NCBI GenBank assembly: GCA_036521875.1
Contig: DATDGX010000052.1
Location: 10,570-74,569, forward strand
Origin: DATDGX01 sp036521875
GTDB taxonomy: Bacteria > Desulfobacterota > Binatia > Binatales > Binataceae
Length of the DNA: 64,000 nt
Reading direction: 5' to 3'
The first letter of the stretch is position 1. Each line of letters begins with the position of its first letter. The translations under genes and the position numbers were made by a program. Shown piece after piece: positions 57,064 to 64,000 of the stretch. Below the pieces are notes generated by a model. That model saw nothing but the letters and a program-made list of their open reading frames with translations, had not been told where the DNA came from and did no database searches.

Positions 57064-58671
57064 CTAGCCGAGGTCGCGGCGCTGGAGGCCAAACAGTCCA
57101 GCGGTCGTCAGTAGTACGGCGACGACCGTGAGCCAGATCCATGCCGCGATAGTCACTTGCGCCGACCAGTGCACATGAGCAAACGGTGAGAGGTCAAATA
57201 CCGGCTGGCTGACCTGCCGCAGCTCCCAGCCAAGCTCGAGGACCAGGAACGCCGCGAGCGCGGCCCAGCTCAACGACGCCGCGAACCGCGGCAGCAGTCC
57301 GAACAGCGCCATCGCGATTCCAGCCATCACCCAGACTGCCGGCAGCGTCACCATCGTCGCGGCCAGCAGGCGCGGTAGCTCGCGGCTCACGTCGCCGGCG
57401 TTGATTCCGTAAGTCAGCCCGATAGCCAGGCCCACCGCGAACAGCGCGGCCGCCGGCCCCGCGCTCGCGAACAGCAGGTGGCTCGCGGCCCATCGGAGGC
57501 GGCTGACCGAAGTCGCGAGCACCGGTTCGGCGCGCAGCGTCATTTCCTCGGAGCGCATCCGCATCGTGGCCAGGATGGCATAGGCCGCGATCGTTTGACC
57601 GAGGACGTAAAGGACGATGCGCAGGAACGCGTGTGCCGAGTCATGCGCCCCCATATGCGCCAGCCAGTTGCTGAACTGCGGCGTGTTGGTCAGCGTCGGC
57701 AGGGTTTTGCTGACCGCGCCTAGCAGCAAGCCAATCAGCGCGAACGCGACAATCCAGCCGAGCAGCATGCCACGCTGCAGCCGCCACGCCAAGGCAAGGG
57801 GAGAGCGCAGTCGCGGCGGCGCAAATGCAGGGCCATGCCTCGGAGGCAGCAGGCCGGCGCCCAGATCGCGTCGCGCGGACAGCGCGTAAGCGGCAGTATC
57901 GAGAACCGCGACGAACCCGGCGACCAGGGCAAAGAGCCACCATCGCTCGCCAGCGAAGGGACGGATCAGACGCGTCCATTCGAGAGGCGAGATCGATGAC
58001 GGTGAAAATGAAAGTGACCTCAACCACACCCCGCTGTGTTCACCCGGCGAATTTGCGGCGGTATGGATCAAGAAGAACAGTCCAAAGACTCCGAGCGCGA
58101 TATTTCGCGCAGTGGCGGTGCTGGCGCTCAACTGCGCAGCCAGCGCTGCGACCGCCGCGAACATCAAACCGGCGGCCGCCCACGACAGTCCCAGCGCGAT
58201 CGATCCCGCCGCGGGAAGCCCGAGGCTCATCAGTCCGGTTGCGACCACGGCGGCTAAAACCAGATTGGCGAACAGCGTTACGATCAGCGCCGCCGACAGC
58301 GCCGCGTGCCGTCCGACGGCCGTCGAGCCGATGATTTCGCGCTGTCCCGCTTCCTCTTCGGCCCGGGTATGGCGGATGACGATCAGGAGGCTCGGAATCG
58401 CGGCCACGATCATGCCCATCGCGCCGGTCCGCCACGCGGTGAGGCCGCCGACGGTCGGCGCGAACACCGGGCCGAGGATCGCGACGATCGCAGGGTTGCT
58501 CATGCATTGATCGGCGAATGCGCGCAGTGAATCCGGGCTGGGGTAGAGCTTGGCGAAACTGGCCGCGACGCCCATCGGGAGGAGGCCCGCGCAGAACCAG
58601 ATCGGCAACACGACACGGTCGCGGCGCAAGGCGAGGCGAATCAGGGTGCCGGTGCCGGCCATTGAATTCAT
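57064..58671 (-). CDS. ABC exporter permease (polyketide/antibiotic exporter type)
   Basis: A 535-residue membrane protein with about 12 helices, like the large single-chain permeases of COG3559 (TnrB3-like exporters common in Actinobacteria). Recognisable segments include TRAEEEAGQREIIGSTAVGR in the first half and MRMRSEEMTLRAEPVLATSVSR in the second (quoted in parts: RMRSEEMTLRAEP, LATSVSR). These paired E-E-x-(G/T) loops show an internal duplication. It is encoded 66 bp after its ATPase and should export a hydrophobic compound or drug. Control by the divergent GbsR/MarR-type regulator is likely. Confidence 0.87.
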   Translation of the reverse strand: MNSMAGTGTLIRLALRRDRVVLPIWFCAGLLPMGVAASFAKLYPSPDSLRAFADQCMSNPAIVAILGPVFAPTVGGLTAWRTGAMGMIVAAIPSLLIVIRHTRAEEEAGQREIIGSTAVGRHAALSAALIVTLFANLVLAAVVATGLMSLGLPAAGSIALGLSWAAAGLMFAAVAALAAQLSASTATARNIALGVFGLFFLIHTAANSPGEHSGVWLRSLSFSPSSISPLEWTRLIRPFAGERWWLFALVAGFVAVLDTAAYALSARRDLGAGLLPPRHGPAFAPPRLRSPLALAWRLQRGMLLGWIVAFALIGLLLGAVSKTLPTLTNTPQFSNWLAHMGAHDSAHAFLRIVLYVLGQTIAAYAILATMRMRSEEMTLRAEPVLATSVSRLRWAASHLLFASAGPAAALFAVGLAIGLTYGINAGDVSRELPRLLAATMVTLPAVWVMAGIAMALFGLLPRFAASLSWAALAAFLVLELGWELRQVSQPVFDLSPFAHVHWSAQVTIAAWIWLTVVAVLLTTAGLFGLQRRDLG

Positions 58672-58737
58672 TTTCGTTTTATCGCGCGAACGATTTTCAT
58701 CTTGCGATCGATTTTCACTCTTCGCCGCGCGACTGAT

Positions 58738-59742
58738 TTATCTGGCTGCCGGCGCGTGCCCATGCTCGCCGGTAGCATCGCCATGGCTCGATGGAGACGG
58801 TTCCGACTGGTAGTGGCGCATGAACAGCTCCTCGAGCGTCGGCGGCCGGCTCAGCAGGCTGCGGACGCCGGCGCGGGTGAGCTCACGCAACACTTCGTCG
58901 AGCCGGTCGGCGTCGACAGTGCATTGCACGCGCGATCCATCCACGATGATCCCATGAACGCCGGGCAGCGCAGCGAGTCCGCTCGGCGGGTTCGCCAGCT
59001 CGGCGGAGATCGAGGTGCGGGTGAGATGGCGCAGTTCCGCCAGCGTGCCGCTCTCCACGGTGCGGCCGTTGCGGATGATGCTGACGCGGTCGCAGAGCGC
59101 CTCGACCTCGGCCAGGATGTGGCTGGAGAGCAGCACGGTGCGCCCGCGGCGGCGCTCCTCGGCGATACATTCGCGGAACACGGCTTCCATCAGAGGGTCG
59201 AGGCCCGAGCTCGGCTCGTCCAGCAACAGCAGCTCGACGTCGGATGCGAGCGCCGCGACCAGCGCGACCTTCTGCCGATTCCCCTTGGAGTAATTGCGGC
59301 CCTTGATTCGCGGGTCGAGATCGAACCGCTCGAGCAGGCTCTGGCGGCGGCGTGGGTCGAGGCCGCCCCGCAGCCGGCCGAGTAGGTCGATGACCTCGCC
59401 GCCGGAGAGGCCTGGCCACAGCGTCACATCGCCGGGAACGTAGGCGAGGCGGCGATGCAGTGCGACGGCGTCGCGCCACGGATCGCCGCCGAGCAGCCGG
59501 GCGTCGCCGGCATCGGCGCGAATCAGGCCGAGCAGGATGCGGATAGTGGTGGTCTTGCCGGCGCCGTTGGGACCGAGGAAGCCGTGCACCTCGCCGACCC
59601 GCACGCTCAAGTCGAGACCGCCGAGCGCGCGCGTCGGGCCGAACGACTTGACCATGCCGGACATTGAGATTGCTTCGGTGGAGCTTGCCCCCGGGGAGAT
59701 TGTCTTCGCGAAACCTGTCTCCGTGGAGATTGCGTTCGTCAT
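58738..59742 (-). CDS. ABC exporter ATP-binding protein
   Basis: A 334-residue ATPase of the drug-exporter type: Walker A GPNGAGKTT, signature-region YSKGNRQKVAL (S-K-G-N-R-Q in place of LSGGQ, as in this subfamily), Walker B LLLLDEPSSGLDP, and H-loop SSHILAEVEALCD. ATG 59742 has no ribosome site, but a good minus-strand promoter (TTCACA-17-TATATT) ends 8 nt before it, so the mRNA is probably leaderless. The first 30 codons, unlike the family core, contain imperfect repeats of a GGAGATTG-like unit; ATG 59664 is an alternative. It forms an exporter with the permease downstream. Confidence 0.88.
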   Translation of the reverse strand: MTNAISTETGFAKTISPGASSTEAISMSGMVKSFGPTRALGGLDLSVRVGEVHGFLGPNGAGKTTTIRILLGLIRADAGDARLLGGDPWRDAVALHRRLAYVPGDVTLWPGLSGGEVIDLLGRLRGGLDPRRRQSLLERFDLDPRIKGRNYSKGNRQKVALVAALASDVELLLLDEPSSGLDPLMEAVFRECIAEERRRGRTVLLSSHILAEVEALCDRVSIIRNGRTVESGTLAELRHLTRTSISAELANPPSGLAALPGVHGIIVDGSRVQCTVDADRLDEVLRELTRAGVRSLLSRPPTLEELFMRHYQSEPSPSSHGDATGEHGHAPAAR

Positions 59743-59749
59743 GGGCGTC

Positions 59750-59778
59750 AATATACACTACATTCACAAATTTGTGAA
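59750..59778 (-). promoter_or_regulatory. Promoter of the ABC exporter operon
   Basis: On the minus strand TTCACA (59778-59773) and TATATT (59755-59750) are 17 bp apart; each differs from consensus by one base. Transcription would begin about at the ATG (59742). The -35 element is inside the palindrome at 59763-59778. Confidence 0.6.
59763..59778. promoter_or_regulatory. Perfect 16-bp palindromic operator
   Basis: TTCACAAATTTGTGAA is a perfect palindrome lying between the divergent exporter and GbsR/MarR-type genes and overlapping the exporter's -35 box. A dimeric winged-helix repressor would fit it, and its position suits repression of the exporter and autoregulation. Confidence 0.65.
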
Positions 59779-59791
59779 ACTACGCAAACGA

Positions 59792-60349
59792 GTGAAAAAT
59801 AAGGCTGCGACGCGCGGCGCCAGCAGTTATGCGGCGGCGGGAGACGGCCGCCGCGACCCCGCGGCAGTGGGGCGCTTCGTCGAGCGCTCCGCACTCAATC
59901 TGTCGGAAGCCGGTTTCCCGCGCATGACGGCCCGCGTGTTCGTCGGGATCCTGATCGCCGCCGACGGCCGCCGCACCGCCTCCGAGCTGGCGCATCTGCT
60001 GCGCGTCAGTCCCGCCGCGATTTCCGGCGCGGTGCGCTACCTGGCGCAAGTCGGGCTGGTCGGCCGCGAGCGCGAGCCCGGCCAGCGCCGCGATCACTAT
60101 CGGGTCTTCGACGACATGTGGTACGAGGCGTTCACCCGCCGGGAACAGCTTTTTACCCGCTGGGAGCAGGGTCTGCGCGAGGGTATCGAGGCCGTTGGGC
60201 GGGACACCGCGGCGGGCGCGCGCCTCGACGAGACGCGCCGCTTCTTCGGGTTTATCCACGGCGAATTCCCTCGGCTGATGGACCGATGGCGCAAGCTGCG
60301 CGGGGCGGCTAGTGGCGCGCCGCGCGCGGAATCGACGCATCGAGCGTAG
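59792..60349 (+). CDS. GbsR/MarR-family transcriptional regulator
   Basis: A 185-residue winged-helix regulator. The DNA-binding part spans about 35-105: LNLSEAGFPRMTARVFVGIL (the GbsR-like opening), RTASELAHLLRVSPAAISGAVRYLAQVGLV for the recognition helix (quoted in parts: ASELAHLLRVSPAAIS, AVRYLAQVGLV), and ERGPG-like wing residues. The C-terminal helices, with FFGFIHGEFPRLMDRW, should dimerise. The GTG at 59792 is used; GTG 59774 is also in frame but lies in the palindrome. It is divergent from the ABC exporter and probably represses it until a ligand binds. This is the usual arrangement for drug-efflux control. Confidence 0.85.
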   Translation: MKNKAATRGASSYAAAGDGRRDPAAVGRFVERSALNLSEAGFPRMTARVFVGILIAADGRRTASELAHLLRVSPAAISGAVRYLAQVGLVGREREPGQRRDHYRVFDDMWYEAFTRREQLFTRWEQGLREGIEAVGRDTAAGARLDETRRFFGFIHGEFPRLMDRWRKLRGAASGAPRAESTHRA

Positions 60350-60354
60350 CGCGC

Positions 60355-60376
60355 GGCAGGGGCCAGCCCCGGCACC
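60355..60376. repeat. 22-bp palindromic repeat, copy 2
   Basis: It contains CAGGGGCCAGCCCC and matches 54970-54991 at 21 of 22 positions. It lies 5 bp after the regulator stop, where it could act as a transcription-ending hairpin, although no T tract follows. Confidence 0.6.
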
Positions 60377-60472
60377 CAGCGAGGAGTCCATCTCCGTTGT
60401 CGCCGGCAGAGAAACGCGCCCGCCCGAGTGCGCTTGCGCGTGGCTTTGGCGCTCTCGGATAATCGCCTCACC

Positions 60473-62005
60473 ATGGAATCGCACTCGTCAAAACGCAGAC
60501 GCGCGAGTGTGGCGTCAGAGGGTCGTGGCAAACTCCTCTCCGCGATGCCGCCGCTCGACGAATGTATGCGCGCCGCTTCGAGCTTGCCGTCGCTGGCGGG
60601 ATTCGGCCAGGGCTACCTCAAGTTGATGGTGCGGCGGGCGCAGGCGGAACTGCGCGCCGCGATTGAGACTGTCGCCGCGCCCGGCCCGACCGGGAAGAGT
60701 GGGGCCGCGAGCCCGAACTCAGCAGACTCGTCTGGCGGCGCCGGAAAAGATCTACCCGCGACCCGCGCCGCGATGCTCGACGCGATCACACGCGCAGCCG
60801 AGCGCGCGGTCGCCGCCGACCAACCCAACCTGAAGCCGGTGATTAACGCGACCGGAGTCGTACTTCACACCAACCTCGGCCGCGCGATTCTGGCCGAGAG
60901 CGCGATCGAGGCGGTGGAGCATGCCGCACGCTCCGCAGTCAATCTCGAGTACGATCTTGGCGGCGGTGCGCGCGGCGATCGCGATGCGATCGTGGAAGAG
61001 GAACTGCGCGTGCTCACCGGCGCCGAGGCTGCGACGGTGGTGAACAACAACGCTGCGGCGGTGTTGCTCGCGCTCAACGCGCTTGCCGAGGGCCGCGAGG
61101 TAATCGTGTCGCGCGGCGAACTGATCGAAATCGGCGGATCGTTTCGGCTGCCCGACGTGATGGCCAAAAGCGGCGCGCATCTGCGTGAAGTCGGCACCAC
61201 CAACCGGACCCATCGGCGCGACTACGCCGACGCAATTGGCCCCGACACCGCGCTGCTGCTCAAGGTGCATCCGTCGAACTACCGGGTGGTCGGATTCACC
61301 AGCGAGGTCACGCTCGCGGACCTGGTCGCAATTGGGCGCGAGCACGGAATCGAGGTGATGGAGGATCTCGGCTCGGGAGCGCTGGTCGATCTCGGTGCCT
61401 TCGGGCTCCCGCGCGAGCCGATGGTCGCGGAGCGAATCGCCGCGGGGGCGGCGCTGGTCACCTTCTCGGGCGACAAGCTGCTTGGCGGTCCGCAGGCCGG
61501 GGTTATCGTAGGACGGCGTGAACTGGTGGCAAAAATCAGGGCGAACCCGCTCAAGCGCGCGCTCCGATGCGACAAGCTGACGCTCGCTGCGCTCGAGGCG
61601 ACGCTGCGGCTCTATTTGCGGTCGCGCGATCTCGGGGCGGAGTTGCCAACGCTCCGGCTGCTGCGGCGCACGCCCACGGAGCTCAGGATCGTCGCCGCAC
61701 GCGTCCGGGATATTTTGACCGACCGGCTCGGCGCGGTGCGCGAAAGCATCGGCGCGGAGCTGAATTTCAATGTTGAGATGGTGGAGTCGACCTCACAAAT
61801 CGGCTCCGGCGCACTGCCGATCGAGGAACTCAAAACGGTGGCGGTCACAGTGACACATCCCGAAATTTCGCCTGACACGATCGCGGCAATGTTTCGCCGC
61901 GCGGGCGTCATCGGGCGCATCACGGACGACGTCTTCCAGCTCGACATGAGAACGGTCGAAGACCCGGCCGCATTCGCGCTCGAGTTCGCCCTTCCGGCAC
62001 GCTAA
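60473..62005 (+). CDS. selA: L-seryl-tRNA(Sec) selenium transferase
   Basis: A 510-residue PLP enzyme converting seryl-tRNA(Sec) to selenocysteinyl-tRNA(Sec). Family signatures are INATGVVLHTNLGRAILAE, VNLEYDLGGGARGDRD, ATVVNNNAAAVLLALNA, and the PLP Lys in TFSGDKLLGGPQAGVIVG. Length is slightly above E. coli SelA (463) through an N-terminal extension and a Gly/Ser-rich insert near residue 75-90. ATG 60473 is used; an earlier in-frame start at 60428 adds only non-conserved sequence. selB, selD and tRNA-Sec are not in this window, although selA and selB are often adjacent. Its presence implies that the organism makes selenoproteins. Confidence 0.95.
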   Translation: MESHSSKRRRASVASEGRGKLLSAMPPLDECMRAASSLPSLAGFGQGYLKLMVRRAQAELRAAIETVAAPGPTGKSGAASPNSADSSGGAGKDLPATRAAMLDAITRAAERAVAADQPNLKPVINATGVVLHTNLGRAILAESAIEAVEHAARSAVNLEYDLGGGARGDRDAIVEEELRVLTGAEAATVVNNNAAAVLLALNALAEGREVIVSRGELIEIGGSFRLPDVMAKSGAHLREVGTTNRTHRRDYADAIGPDTALLLKVHPSNYRVVGFTSEVTLADLVAIGREHGIEVMEDLGSGALVDLGAFGLPREPMVAERIAAGAALVTFSGDKLLGGPQAGVIVGRRELVAKIRANPLKRALRCDKLTLAALEATLRLYLRSRDLGAELPTLRLLRRTPTELRIVAARVRDILTDRLGAVRESIGAELNFNVEMVESTSQIGSGALPIEELKTVAVTVTHPEISPDTIAAMFRRAGVIGRITDDVFQLDMRTVEDPAAFALEFALPAR

Positions 62006-62264
62006 CCGTCCGTCCCTCCGTGGAAAAATCAAATTAGGCGAACCTGAACATTCGTTCATGTGTCCGGTTGCGACGCGATCGTGCCGCGATCGGCAATTGT
62101 AGCCGATTTCACGGGAGTATTGCTTCAGTTAACAGCGAGATTTTGAGAACCAACCTCAAGTCATCGCGGATAGCGTTAGCTCCCCGATGGAACAGCGCAA
62201 AGTGAGCGTATAGACCAGCCGGATCGCAATAGTCCCGTTTCTGGGGGACCAAAAAGGAGCATTC

Positions 62265-62699
62265 ATGCAGGCTAAGTTTTTCACGATTCCGATAGCGGCA
62301 GTTGCCACTATCTTTCTCGCCCTGACGGTGGCGGTTCCGGCGCGCGCGGCAAGTCCCGACCTGAACCGGCCGGTAGCATTTGCCGGCGTGGGATCCGACG
62401 GTACGCTTCTGAGCGTTGGCGGTAGCCAAACGAAGTCGGCTGCCTCGACGCGACTGAGCAAGGGTCTTTATGAGATCACCTTCACAGGAACTTACAACGC
62501 CAATACCAAGCCGGACCATCCCGTTCCGGTATCGAACGCTGACGGCAGCCAACACGGTTTCGCGGTCTCCAACGCGAACGTGGTGAGCGTCACCAAGACG
62601 GAGTTGGTCATCGAAGTATTTACTTTCGATCCCTCGAGCGAGACGGCCGAGGACAATGCCAGCTTCGTGATCGTGACGCTGGGCAATCCTCCCAAGTAG
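62265..62699 (+). CDS. Small exported protein of unknown function
   Basis: A 144-residue protein with a signal peptide (about 1-28, VATIFLALTVAVPARA) and a beta-rich mature part (GLYEITFTGTYN, ELVIEVFTFDPSS, ASFVIVTLGNPP). No Cys and no enzyme motif. I do not recognise the family. The start is clear: AAGGAG lies 5 nt before ATG 62265, and a strong terminator follows, so it is a single-gene unit. The 259-bp gap before it contains no gene. Confidence 0.75.
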   Translation: MQAKFFTIPIAAVATIFLALTVAVPARAASPDLNRPVAFAGVGSDGTLLSVGGSQTKSAASTRLSKGLYEITFTGTYNANTKPDHPVPVSNADGSQHGFAVSNANVVSVTKTELVIEVFTFDPSSETAEDNASFVIVTLGNPPK

Positions 62700-62735
62700 G
62701 AAATCCTTCGCAGTAAGAATCTTTCAGCGTAGGCT

Positions 62736-62782
62736 CTGCGCGCCCGGGTCGAAGTACCAGCCTCGACTCGGGCGCAGTTTTA
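62736..62782 (+). terminator. Intrinsic terminator after the small exported protein
   Basis: A long stem (left arm from CTGCG at 62736 through GGGTCGA, right arm TCGACTCGGGCGCAG) has a loop of about 10 nt and a short bulge, followed by TTTTA at 62778-62782. It closes the upstream single-gene unit. Confidence 0.75.
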
Positions 62783-62934
62783 TCGGGCGCGATAGTGCGG
62801 CGAGTTCGCACCGCGCATAACGCTCCGCACTCTCAGCAGTGCTTGCGCGTCGACAGACATTCGGAATAGAGCAGCGAGAGAGCTGAAAGCAGGCGCCTCG
62901 TGCTAGCGATGCGCGTCACGCAAAGGAGATTCCA

Positions 62935-63156
62935 ATGCCGGATAAAACATACAAGATAATCGAGGTCGTCGGCGTGTCCGAGGACAGCGTCCAGCAGGCG
63001 GTGCGCAACGCAATCGTAAAGGCCCGCCAGACGATACGGAATATCGACTGGTTCGAGGTCAAAAATATTCGCGGCTCGGTGAACAAGGCGGGCGATCCGT
63101 CTTTCCAGGTGGAAGTGCGGATCGGATTCCGGCTGGAAGGCGATCCCGTAGTTTGA
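62935..63156 (+). CDS. Dodecin family flavin-binding protein
   Basis: A 73-residue protein matching dodecins along its whole length: YKIIEVVGVSEDSVQQAVRNAI, then ARQTIRNIDWFEVKNIRG with the Trp that stacks on the isoalloxazine ring, and the final VRIGFRLEGD. Dodecins assemble as hollow dodecamers that store or buffer flavin in the cytosol. The start is supported by AAGGAG 6 nt upstream. It is a single gene. It may complement the riboflavin gene ribB elsewhere in the window, though they are 20 kb apart. Confidence 0.93.
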   Translation: MPDKTYKIIEVVGVSEDSVQQAVRNAIVKARQTIRNIDWFEVKNIRGSVNKAGDPSFQVEVRIGFRLEGDPVV

Positions 63157-63415
63157 GGGGCTCCCGGAAGGGCAGGATCAGGTTTGAGTACCCGCTCCGG
63201 TGGCTCAATCGTATGCCGATATTTGTGGCATCCGGGTCGAGAAAATAGGGCGCCGCGACTCTTTTGCGGGGCCCCGAGGGAGCTGCGGAATGCGGGCGCC
63301 GATCACGAAATCCACCACTCAGGTAACAAAAGCCCACACCCAGTAACGTCCCAATGCTCGCTGCAAGGCGCCGGACACGCTAAAAGGTTCGCTTTCAGAA
63401 ACTTTTCATAAACCG
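63157..63415. other. Non-coding stretch between dodecin and the last gene
   Basis: No supported gene. It includes several GC-rich hairpin-capable segments (for example CCGC/GCGG around 63251-63270 and GCTCCC/GGGAGC arms at about 63162 and 63285), so a structured RNA is conceivable, but nothing recognisable as 6S RNA, tRNA or a riboswitch was identified. Confidence 0.4.
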
Positions 63416-63444
63416 TTGACATTCAATCGAGCTTCACGTACTTT
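63416..63444 (+). promoter_or_regulatory. Candidate promoter for the final secreted protein
   Basis: A perfect TTGACA (63416-63421) and TACTTT (63439-63444) are separated by 17 bp. The start codon at 63513 is about 60 nt beyond the predicted transcription start. Confidence 0.5.
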
Positions 63445-63512
63445 GCTGCGGCAAGGGAATGAATTTCCGGGCGTACGCAACCCGGCAAAGCCAGTTTTCA
63501 GGGGAGGATTCC

Positions 63513-64000
63513 ATGACGAGGAAGTTTTCAGTCATTTCGATCACGATGATGGCGTCGGCGCTGCTGGCGTTGTCTGCTACGGTACCAACCCGAGCCCGGG
63601 CGCAAGTCACTACCGGCAACAACCTGGCGCTCAAGCGCGTCGTGTCGCAGTTCACGGCGTTCGACGGCAATTTCATCGATGTGGACGATGAGAGCGCGAC
63701 CTCAGGCGGAATTACTATCTTCGACAACGCCACCGTCAAGGTTCCCGGGAACGCCAATTTTGCGTATATCACGGTCAATTCCGAAGCCCGGGGCGATTGC
63801 AACGGAATCGCATTCAACTGCGTGCTCGACGGCGCCAATTGCAACGGTGGCTTTAACCAGACCACCGGAGCCACCTTCGACGGCGTGACCGACAATCCGG
63901 ACGGCTGGATCACACTCGCCGGAAACGGGGACACTATCGATATTATAAATTTTGGTCCGCAGGTGGCGAACTACACCTGGTGTACACCGATGGCGAAGAC
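63513..64000 (+). CDS. Secreted protein of unknown function, 3' truncated by window
   Basis: At least 162 codons, still open at the last base. The N terminus is a signal peptide (about 1-30, MMASALLALSATVPTRARAQ). The mature part is beta-rich with Asn, Gly and Asp: LKRVVSQFTAFDGNF, FAYITVNSEARGDCNGIAFNC, and CVLDGANCNGG, where four Cys may form disulfides. I do not recognise the family. GGGGAGGA at 63501-63508 gives a strong start at ATG 63513, so the upstream open frame is not used. The C terminus and total length are unknown. Confidence 0.75.
   Translation, partial: MTRKFSVISITMMASALLALSATVPTRARAQVTTGNNLALKRVVSQFTAFDGNFIDVDDESATSGGITIFDNATVKVPGNANFAYITVNSEARGDCNGIAFNCVLDGANCNGGFNQTTGATFDGVTDNPDGWITLAGNGDTIDIINFGPQVANYTWCTPMAK

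Noticed and set aside
63157..63415. Possible structured RNA (6S-like or riboswitch)
   Set aside because: Several stems can be drawn, but no conserved core of 6S RNA, tRNA or a known riboswitch was found.

Overview
This is 64 kb of GC-rich bacterial chromosome with dense coding on both strands. The gene set is Gram-negative in type: a GyrB with the large insert typical of Gram-negative GyrB, DsbD, bacterial-type GltBD, Lrp, GlcDEF, many Sec signal peptides, and short GGAGG-like ribosome sites with some GTG/TTG starts. I cannot name the species. The mixture (several glutathione S-transferases, crotonase/SDR enzymes, orphan secreted proteins, SelA, a polyketide-exporter-type ABC system) would fit an uncultured soil lineage near the old Deltaproteobacteria, such as Binatota. 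That is inference, not proof. No rRNA, tRNA, CRISPR array or transposase was recognised.

Left third (1-27 kb): a SagB-type nitroreductase cut by the window edge; an APC permease with a clear terminator; a PP2C phosphatase, a membrane Ser/Thr kinase and an ammonium channel in one run, with kinase and channel overlapping by ATGA; a three-gene ABC-2 exporter; an SDR and a crotonase; an Lrp regulator overlapping gltB, then gltD; and a divergent glycolate locus, glcDEF plus a DsbA-like isomerase against an alanine/serine-glyoxylate aminotransferase. Together gltBD, Amt and the aminotransferase form a nitrogen/glyoxylate theme. Three GSTs lie between these blocks.

Middle (27-49 kb): gyrA and gyrB on the minus strand, with a perfect DnaA-box sequence upstream of gyrB; an amidase; a membrane TPR protein beside a secreted protein joining an ice-binding-like domain to NHL repeats; a PqqC/TenA-like protein, a DUF1272 protein, DsbD, and a RibB whose GTP cyclohydrolase II half has lost its zinc and catalytic residues; a nucleotidyltransferase, a galactokinase and a GH36 alpha-galactosidase; and an MFS transporter.

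Accessory stretch (49-54.3 kb): visibly lower GC. Its left part is bracketed by the intact 3' end of the MFS gene and a second, diverged 204-bp copy of that 3' end. Between them are two secreted Cys-containing proteins. After the second copy come a small winged-helix-like protein, a beta-class DNA methyltransferase and a PD-(D/E)xK nuclease, together a probable Type II restriction-modification system.

Right end (54.3-64 kb): a DUF992 protein, an ArsB-like permease, a truncated FecR protein followed by nested inverted repeats, an ABC exporter divergent from a GbsR/MarR regulator across a perfect 16-bp palindrome, selA, a small secreted protein, dodecin, and a secreted protein cut by the window end.
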